Shown here: positions 1 to 3,922 of the stretch, in pieces
Numbering within the stretch: position 1 is the first letter of the stretch
Layout of the letters: each line of letters opens with the position of its first letter
Assembly: GCA_020428185.1 (NCBI GenBank)
Contig: JAGQNH010000011.1
Coordinates: 1-7,581, forward strand
Length of the DNA stretch: 7,581 nucleotides
Direction: 5' to 3'
From: Candidatus Saccharimonadota bacterium
GTDB taxonomy: Bacteria; Patescibacteriota; Saccharimonadia; Saccharimonadales; Saccharimonadaceae
Position numbers and translations under genes: made by a program
Notes under the pieces: model-generated
The model's input: only the letters and a program-made list of their open reading frames with translations
Database searches by the model: none
Told to the model about the DNA's origin: nothing

Positions 1-18
1 TTATAGTTTATAGGGTTT

Positions 19-47
19 AGTATAAGGGAATTGAGGAGTAAGGGCAA
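19..47 (-). promoter_or_regulatory. Leftward sigma70-type promoter for a gene beyond the left edge
   Basis: On the minus strand a -35 box TTGCCC (47-42) is followed after exactly 17 bases by a -10 box TATACT (24-19), 5 of 6 matches to TATAAT. Transcription would start near 12 and run out of the window. It lies just beyond the tRNA terminator, as expected for the next leftward transcription unit. The gene it serves is not visible. Confidence 0.45.
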
Positions 48-53
48 ACCTTT

Positions 54-85
54 TTGAAAAAATAAAACCCGCGCAAATGTCGGGT
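54..85 (-). terminator. Intrinsic terminator of tRNA-Ala
   Basis: Read on the minus strand, ACCCG (85-81) pairs with CGGGT (71-67) across a 9-base loop and is followed by a T-rich run (TTTATTTTTT, 66-57). The stem is short but the T-tract is strong, and it lies 12 bases past the tRNA CCA end, so it most likely ends the tRNA transcript. Confidence 0.6.
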
Positions 86-96
86 GCATATGAATG

Positions 97-173
97 TGGT
101 GGAGCATATCGGATTCGAACCGATGACCTCTTCCATGCCATGGAAGCGCGCTAGCCAACTGCGCCAATGCCCC
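97..173 (-). tRNA. tRNA-Ala, anticodon GGC, with encoded CCA
   Basis: The complete cloverleaf is readable on the minus strand. The acceptor stem GGGGCAT/ATGCTCC has one G-U pair. The D-arm stem is GCGC/GCGC, the anticodon stem CTTCC/GGAAG encloses the loop ATGGCAT, giving anticodon GGC (reads GCC, and GCU by wobble), and the T-arm is ATCGG-TTCGAAT-CCGAT. The variable loop is 5 bases. The discriminator is A and the CCA end is genome-encoded (99-97). All conserved positions (U33, TTCGA in the T-loop) are present, so it should be functional. It stands alone, with its own promoter and terminator. Confidence 0.95.
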
Positions 174-184
174 GAATCAGGATT

Positions 185-213
185 ATTCTACCAACAAAAA
201 CACCTGTCGCCAA
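185..213 (-). promoter_or_regulatory. Promoter of tRNA-Ala, overlapping the upstream terminator
   Basis: On the minus strand -35 TTGGCG (213-208), a 17-base spacer and -10 TAGAAT (190-185) precede the tRNA 5' end by 11 bases. The -35 box lies in the loop and arm of the terminator hairpin that ends the HdeD-like gene, so the two signals share DNA. Confidence 0.5.
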
Positions 214-227
214 GGCTTCGACAGGTG
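192..227 (-). terminator. Intrinsic terminator of the HdeD-like gene
   Basis: CACCTGTCG (227-219 on the minus strand) pairs perfectly over 9 bp with CGACAGGTG (209-201) around a 9-base loop, followed by TTTTTG (200-195). It lies 55 bases beyond the stop codon of the minus-strand gene ending at 282. The plus side is also moderately T-rich, but no plus-strand gene would use it. Confidence 0.75.
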
Positions 228-253
228 CTTTAATTTCTTTTATTTGTAATTGC

Positions 254-271
254 TAAACGATCGATCGTTTA
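254..271. repeat. Perfect 18-bp palindrome in the 3' UTR of the HdeD-like gene
   Basis: TAAACGATCGATCGTTTA is a perfect inverted repeat centred on nested CGATCG sites. It lies between the stop codon at 282 and the terminator at 201-227. It could be a protein-binding site or an extra 3' hairpin; the sequence alone does not decide. Confidence 0.6.
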
Positions 272-281
272 TTAACAAATG

Positions 282-827
282 TTATTCATCGTGCATACGT
301 ACAGCATGCGCTAGGTTGATCGAGCCCAAGAAGAGCGCGTACAAACCTAGTAGCCAGACAAAGTCTAGCATGCCTGCTACTGGATAGCGCCAGAGCCAGA
401 TGCCGACTACGACACCAAGAACACCTGATACTACCCACATGAGCCGATGTTCGCTCATGACGCTGTAAAACGCCGAGACGAAAAGGTCGGCCACGCCGCG
501 GACCAAAACAAGCGCGCCCACCGTGGCGAGAAACGCTACTTGATCCATGGCAGGATTACGAACCAGATACACGCCGACTCCCAGCATAACAACGCCGACT
601 AGCAGTGAAAACCACCAGGAGGCGCCCTTACCTAGGTCACGGAAACCGTGTACCAATTCGACCACGCCGACTACAGTCACGAAGACGGCGAACCATGTTA
701 CGAGGCTCGCTAATGTGAGCCCGGGAAAGAACAATGCAATGATTCCGAACCCTACGGTTACGAGACCTTGCAATACAAACAGCCAAAAAACGTGGCTGTC
801 GACATACTCTTTTACGTTAGTACTCAT
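282..827 (-). CDS. HdeD/DUF308-family integral membrane protein
   Basis: This 181-residue protein is predicted to have six membrane helices (about 13-34, 38-60, 71-89, 96-118, 129-147, 151-174), arranged as three repeats of a helical pair. Each repeat has a Gly-rich helix, a short loop with Pro (FFPG, VRNP, WRYP) and then a helix, which is the DUF308/HdeD pattern. E. coli HdeD is an acid-resistance inner-membrane protein; the molecular role elsewhere in the family is not settled, so only family membership is claimed here. The N-terminus is short and polar and the C-terminus ends MHDE. The ATG has a strong Shine-Dalgarno sequence, GGAGGG (836-831), placed close to it. The gene is monocistronic and leftward, ends at a strong hairpin, and has a foldable, terminator-containing region upstream that may control it. 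Confidence 0.8.
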   Translation of the reverse strand: MSTNVKEYVDSHVFWLFVLQGLVTVGFGIIALFFPGLTLASLVTWFAVFVTVVGVVELVHGFRDLGKGASWWFSLLVGVVMLGVGVYLVRNPAMDQVAFLATVGALVLVRGVADLFVSAFYSVMSEHRLMWVVSGVLGVVVGIWLWRYPVAGMLDFVWLLGLYALFLGSINLAHAVRMHDE

Positions 828-848
828 TTTCCCTCCATTTGCCTTGTA

Positions 849-883
849 ACTATAGGTATACTCCTAATGGTTAAAAAATACAA
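849..883 (-). promoter_or_regulatory. Possible proximal promoter of the HdeD-like gene
   Basis: On the minus strand TTGTAT (883-878), 17 bases and TATACC (860-855) form a weak promoter; an overlapping TATAGT (854-849) is a better -10 without a good -35. Either would give a short leader that still contains GGAGGG. If real, the gene is expressed independently of the structured region at 931-1056. Confidence 0.3.
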
Positions 884-930
884 CAAAAAAAATTAGAAAA
901 TATGTTATACAGGGGTGCGAATACGTGTTC

Positions 931-966
931 AAATAAAATCCGCTCAGACATGAGCGGGTTTTATTT
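931..966 (-). terminator. Near-perfect 16-bp intrinsic terminator upstream of the HdeD-like gene
   Basis: The stem 966-951/946-931 closes on the 4-base loop TGTC (minus-strand reading). It has a GC core CCGCTCA/TGAGCGG and A-rich/T-rich lower arms that continue the pairing with one G-T wobble. It could terminate in either direction, but only the minus strand has a plausible promoter and transcript running into it (from about 1056). On that strand it comes 104 bases before the HdeD-like start codon, so it would either end a small RNA or attenuate the gene. Confidence 0.75.
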
Positions 967-1056
967 TGCTGTTGCGCGCCCACCCGGGGCAGGTGTTTGG
1001 TGGTGGTGTTTGTTTTTGCCGCGCAAACGGGTTGCCCCAAATTGCGCACCAGCACT
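931..1056 (-). ncRNA. Candidate structured leader (attenuator/riboswitch-like) or small RNA
   Basis: This segment is markedly GC-rich at 968-1053 and fills most of a 340-base gap without a convincing gene. On the minus strand one fold gives GCGCAA (1047-1042) paired with TTGCGC (1026-1021) around a GGG-GCAA-CCC hairpin with a GNRA loop, plus CACCT/GGGTG (995-991/985-981). A competing fold uses the same TTGCGCG (1026-1020) with CGCGCAA (978-972) and GGGGCA (1038-1033) with TGCCCC (991-986). These two helices cross, making a pseudoknot, and GCTG/CAGC (1053-1050/971-968) would close the domain. A terminator follows at once (966-931), then the HdeD-like gene. I recognise no known RNA family. The pairings are seen by eye; function is inference. 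Confidence 0.4.
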
Positions 1057-1063
1057 AAGCATA

Positions 1064-1092
1064 ATTATGACGCACAATGTACAAAAGCGCAA
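1064..1092 (-). promoter_or_regulatory. Leftward promoter for the structured region
   Basis: On the minus strand -35 TTGCGC (1092-1087), a spacer of exactly 17 bases and -10 CATAAT (1069-1064, 5 of 6 matches) would start transcription near 1057-1056, just before the first helix of the foldable segment. Confidence 0.4.
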
Positions 1093-1126
1093 GCATCTTC
1101 TTATTGTACATATGTATCAACGGTGA

Positions 1127-1135
1127 TGGTATAAT
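1127..1135 (+). promoter_or_regulatory. Extended -10 promoter of the 139-residue protein gene
   Basis: TGGTATAAT is a consensus -10 hexamer with the TGn extension. No good -35 lies at the standard spacing (TTGTAC at 1104-1109 is 20 bases away), which is typical of extended -10 promoters. The start would lie near 1142, leaving a leader of about 29 bases that contains AAGGA (1160-1164) ahead of the ATG at 1171. Confidence 0.55.
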
Positions 1136-1170
1136 TATAAGTAGTATATCGATAAGAGTAAGGACTAGGT

Positions 1171-1590
1171 ATGGCTCGTATTGAGCGCGAATTTGTGGCG
1201 AATAGTGCTTTACCGTCGTATGAATCATACGACGATGAGCTTGGTGATGAGTTTGAGCCACTCGAATATCACGAGGTTCGGCATCTAGTAGAGGACGCGT
1301 TGAAGCGAGGAGAGCATCATCGAGCGGCGCGAATTATTCGGGCAGTACGTGAAGCACGAGTAGAGCGTTCGATACGAAGAAAAATGCTTTCGTCGCTAGA
1401 AAAAGCCGGCGGTTCTTTGGGTATCGAGAGACTAATGACGACTGTGTGTGAGTCAGAAGGCGAGAGTGCAATGAACGCAACGCTATGTTTGGTTTACATT
1501 ATGCAGGATGAGGGAAAGTTAACGATCGCGGCACACGAGGATAGAGAAGAGATACTTGTTGAGATTGTTCAGCGTCGACACAAGGCATAA
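1171..1590 (+). CDS. Hypothetical protein, 139 residues, unrecognised
   Basis: I do not recognise this soluble protein. It has no signal peptide or membrane segment. Residues 15-32 are acidic and Tyr-rich (SYESYDDELGDEFEPLEY). Residues 33-75 are charged and probably helical, with many Arg (HHRAARIIRAVREARVERSIRR). The last 60 residues (GSLGIERLMTTV to LVYIMQDEGKLTI) have the rhythm of a small alpha/beta or winged-helix domain, but that is only an impression. The start is supported by an AAGGA sequence 6 bases upstream and by an extended -10 promoter. It ends 17 bases before the MurF-like gene, which has its own promoter in the gap, so the two need not be co-transcribed. Coding is supported by the absence of a competing long frame and by codon use like its neighbours. 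Confidence 0.75.
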   Translation: MARIEREFVANSALPSYESYDDELGDEFEPLEYHEVRHLVEDALKRGEHHRAARIIRAVREARVERSIRRKMLSSLEKAGGSLGIERLMTTVCESEGESAMNATLCLVYIMQDEGKLTIAAHEDREEILVEIVQRRHKA

Positions 1591-1591
1591 G

Positions 1592-1600
1592 TGGTATAAT
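1592..1600 (+). promoter_or_regulatory. Extended -10 promoter of the MurF-like gene, leaderless
   Basis: TGGTATAAT is a perfect extended -10 box occupying the 17-base gap between two genes. Its last base is 7 bases before the ATG at 1608, so the expected transcription start falls on or beside the start codon. No Shine-Dalgarno sequence or usable -35 box is visible. Confidence 0.6.
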
Positions 1601-1607
1601 TGCTTTA

Positions 1608-2915
1608 ATGTTTAAGTCACTGCAGCAAAAATATAAAGTACGCGTCCAGAAGAAGCTAGAACAAGCTGTTGTTGCGTATTTCCAGGCGCACCCTGAAGTG
1701 AAGCTTGTTGTGGTGACGGGAAGTGTCGGAAAGACAAGCACCAAGACCGCAGTCGCGACAATGCTCGCACAGCGCTATCGTGTGAGGCTGCACGAGGGCA
1801 ATCATAATACTCCGATGAGCGTGCCACTCGCGATATTGGGCGTACCATATCCTCAGAACGTGCATAGTTTTATGGCGTGGCAGGATGTAATCAAGGCGGC
1901 ACGTGCAAAGATACTAGCACCAACTGACGTAGATGTTATCGTACAAGAGTTAGGAGCGGACCATCCGGGAGACATCGCAGCTTTTGGGAGATATTTGAAA
2001 CCATATATATCAGTAGTAACTGCAGCGACTCCTGAACACATGGAGTATTTCAAGACACTTGACGCTGTCGCCGCAGAAGAACTTGCGGTCACGAATTATA
2101 GTCAATTAGCGCTTATTAATCGAGACGATATCGATGGCAAATATGCTCAGTATATTACCAATGCAAACTTAAGTACGTATGGAACAAGTAGTGTTGCAGA
2201 GTATCATTTCGAACAAAAAGGATTTGAAGTAAGCAAGGGGCATTCGGGAGTATTTGTAGGCCCTGATATGCCGAGTGGTATAGATGTGACTATCAATGTA
2301 CTTGGTGATCATAATGCAAGGCCGGCAATAGCAGCGGCAGCTGTCGGATTAAAATTTGGCTTGCAACCTGCAGATATCAAGTCAGGTCTTGAGGCGATTC
2401 GTCCGATTCCTGGTCGTATGAATTTGCTCCGAGGACTCAACGGAAGTAGTGTGATTGATGATACGTACAATTCAAGTCCGGCAGCTGCCGTGAGTGCAGT
2501 CCAGACATTCTACAGTATGGAGGCGCCGCAGCGCGTCGTAATTATGGGTAGTATGAATGAGCTTGGAGAATCTTCATCTACAGAGCATCAAAAAATAGGT
2601 GAAATGTTCCATCCCGATATGGTGGATTGGGTGATTACTATTGGTGATGACGCAGAGAAGTATTTGGCTCCAGCAGCACGTGCAAAGGGATGTCAGGTGA
2701 AGTCATTTAAAAATGCCGTACAGGCGGGTGCCTTTGCCCACAGTGTCATGAAGCCTGGAGCGCTCGTACTCGCAAAAGGATCACAAGGTAATGTGTATGC
2801 AGAAGAGGCAGTGAAGATACTTCTCTTGGATCAGGGTGATGCTAACCAATTGGTTCGTCAATCGCCAGCTTGGATGGCGACGAAAGAAGAATTTTTTGAG
2901 AGGAATCTCGTGTAA
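1608..2915 (+). CDS. murF: MurF-like Mur ligase (UDP-MurNAc-tripeptide--D-Ala-D-Ala ligase family)
   Basis: This 435-residue Mur-family ATP-dependent ligase most resembles MurF, which adds D-Ala-D-Ala to UDP-MurNAc-tripeptide in the cytoplasm during peptidoglycan precursor synthesis. Visible motifs: P-loop TGSVGKTSTK (37-46); ELGADHPGD (114-122), with the acidic residue expected to bind Mg; TPEHMEYF (141-148); LGDHNARPAIAAA (232-244); GRMNLL (269-274) and DDTYNSSP (284-291), the MurF-type DDxYNxxP; MGSMNELG (313-320); AKGSQGN (389-395). The P-loop comes at residue 38, about 70 residues earlier than in E. coli MurF, so the N-terminal substrate-binding domain is absent. The tail after KGSQGN is longer than usual. 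By ungapped spacing from His144, the position of the carbamylated Lys of Mur ligases is Glu158. The start is fixed by a -10 box 7 bases upstream. The stop overlaps the next ATG by one base (TAATG). It could be another amide ligase of the family rather than true MurF. Confidence 0.8.
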   Translation: MFKSLQQKYKVRVQKKLEQAVVAYFQAHPEVKLVVVTGSVGKTSTKTAVATMLAQRYRVRLHEGNHNTPMSVPLAILGVPYPQNVHSFMAWQDVIKAARAKILAPTDVDVIVQELGADHPGDIAAFGRYLKPYISVVTAATPEHMEYFKTLDAVAAEELAVTNYSQLALINRDDIDGKYAQYITNANLSTYGTSSVAEYHFEQKGFEVSKGHSGVFVGPDMPSGIDVTINVLGDHNARPAIAAAAVGLKFGLQPADIKSGLEAIRPIPGRMNLLRGLNGSSVIDDTYNSSPAAAVSAVQTFYSMEAPQRVVIMGSMNELGESSSTEHQKIGEMFHPDMVDWVITIGDDAEKYLAPAARAKGCQVKSFKNAVQAGAFAHSVMKPGALVLAKGSQGNVYAEEAVKILLLDQGDANQLVRQSPAWMATKEEFFERNLV

Positions 2916-3880
2916 TGCCACCTGTCCAGGGTGTGCCGCCACAAGTTCCGGTTCCTCCTCCTGTTATTCCTGATGTATCAGATGATTTGGGATATATGCA
3001 TCGTTGGGTGAAGCGATTTGGTATTGCTCTAGGTGTACTTGCGGTGTTTTCGATATGTGCCGTGATGATTGCAAGTGTCATATGGAACGATAGTTCCGAA
3101 AAAGCGCTTCTCGACGCAACTCAATATGCACTTGATAATCCGGGCAAGTATACGATACAGCAAGGCGACAAGTTGGATGCGACGCTAATTGTTCGGGGTA
3201 ATTCGTATAAACTTGATGGCAAGATTGACGCAGTCCCCTTGAGTGCAATCGTGCAAAACAGAGTGTTATATATGAGCAGTTCTGATCCGCAGCTACTGTA
3301 TGATACGTTTTTGAAAAATCCCAAGACTTCGAAAGCTATGAATTCATTGATGAAAGGGTTCTTGCCGACACTGAAGAATCGATGGATACGTATCGATCTT
3401 GATAGTGACACGAATGCTTCGACGGCTCTTGGCACTATCACGTGTTTGCTAGATATGCGTTATGCGATTGGCCATGGAAAAGGTTTCAATGAACTTGCCG
3501 CCCAGAAGTATGTAGAAAACGCGTTTCTCAATGTGCGCAAAACTACACACTCTACCTATCGTGTCACTGTGGATACGGGGCGGATGACAACATTTCAAGA
3601 TGCAGTAAGCAAGGGTTCGAATGCGGGAATATTTGATAATTGTCCGCAACTTTCTTCGTTTGTAGCGGGCGGAAAAGTGAATAAAATTGTAGTAGATGTT
3701 GCGTTGACAGATACGGACAATGTACTTAAAACTATCGAATACAAAGGACTATCTGATAAGAGTACGAAAATTTCCGCATCGTATACAGACGTAGGGAAAA
3801 TATCGCCACCAAAGGATGCTGTCGACATAAGTCAGATGCTTAGTAGTATTTTGCAATCGATTTTTGGTACACAGTTATAG
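2915..3880 (+). CDS. Membrane-anchored extracytoplasmic protein, function unknown
   Basis: This 321-residue protein has a Pro-rich cytoplasmic N-terminus (MPPVQGVPPQVPVPPP), a basic stretch (HRWVKR, 29-34), one membrane helix at about 35-57 and a large extracytoplasmic domain (58-321). The exported part alternates short strands and ends KISASYTDVGKISPPKDA, which recalls the last strands of LppX/LprG-type lipoproteins; that is a loose impression, not an assignment. Two cysteines lie outside (Cys177, Cys243) and could form a disulfide. There is no lipobox, so it is not a lipoprotein. The start overlaps the MurF-like stop by one base, with GAGAGGA (2897-2903) about 11 bases upstream, indicating translational coupling in one operon and suggesting an envelope role. 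No terminator is seen before leuS, which has its own promoter. Confidence 0.8.
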   Translation: MPPVQGVPPQVPVPPPVIPDVSDDLGYMHRWVKRFGIALGVLAVFSICAVMIASVIWNDSSEKALLDATQYALDNPGKYTIQQGDKLDATLIVRGNSYKLDGKIDAVPLSAIVQNRVLYMSSSDPQLLYDTFLKNPKTSKAMNSLMKGFLPTLKNRWIRIDLDSDTNASTALGTITCLLDMRYAIGHGKGFNELAAQKYVENAFLNVRKTTHSTYRVTVDTGRMTTFQDAVSKGSNAGIFDNCPQLSSFVAGGKVNKIVVDVALTDTDNVLKTIEYKGLSDKSTKISASYTDVGKISPPKDAVDISQMLSSILQSIFGTQL

Positions 3881-3906
3881 ATTGCGTGTCACAACCATGT
3901 ACAAAA

Positions 3907-3915
3907 TGGTATACT
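3907..3915 (+). promoter_or_regulatory. Extended -10 promoter of leuS, leaderless
   Basis: TGGTATACT has 5 of 6 matches in the hexamer plus the TGn extension. It ends exactly 7 bases before the leuS ATG at 3923, the same geometry as at the MurF-like gene, so the transcript should begin at or next to the start codon. No Shine-Dalgarno sequence is present in 3881-3922. Confidence 0.6.
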
Positions 3916-3922
3916 GTAACAG

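Noticed and set aside
864..1126. Small open frames on both strands in the gap (63 residues minus at 864-1055, 74 residues plus at 902-1126)
   Set aside because: They read through the terminator hairpin and the GC-rich foldable segment, have no Shine-Dalgarno sequence, low-complexity composition and no family resemblance.
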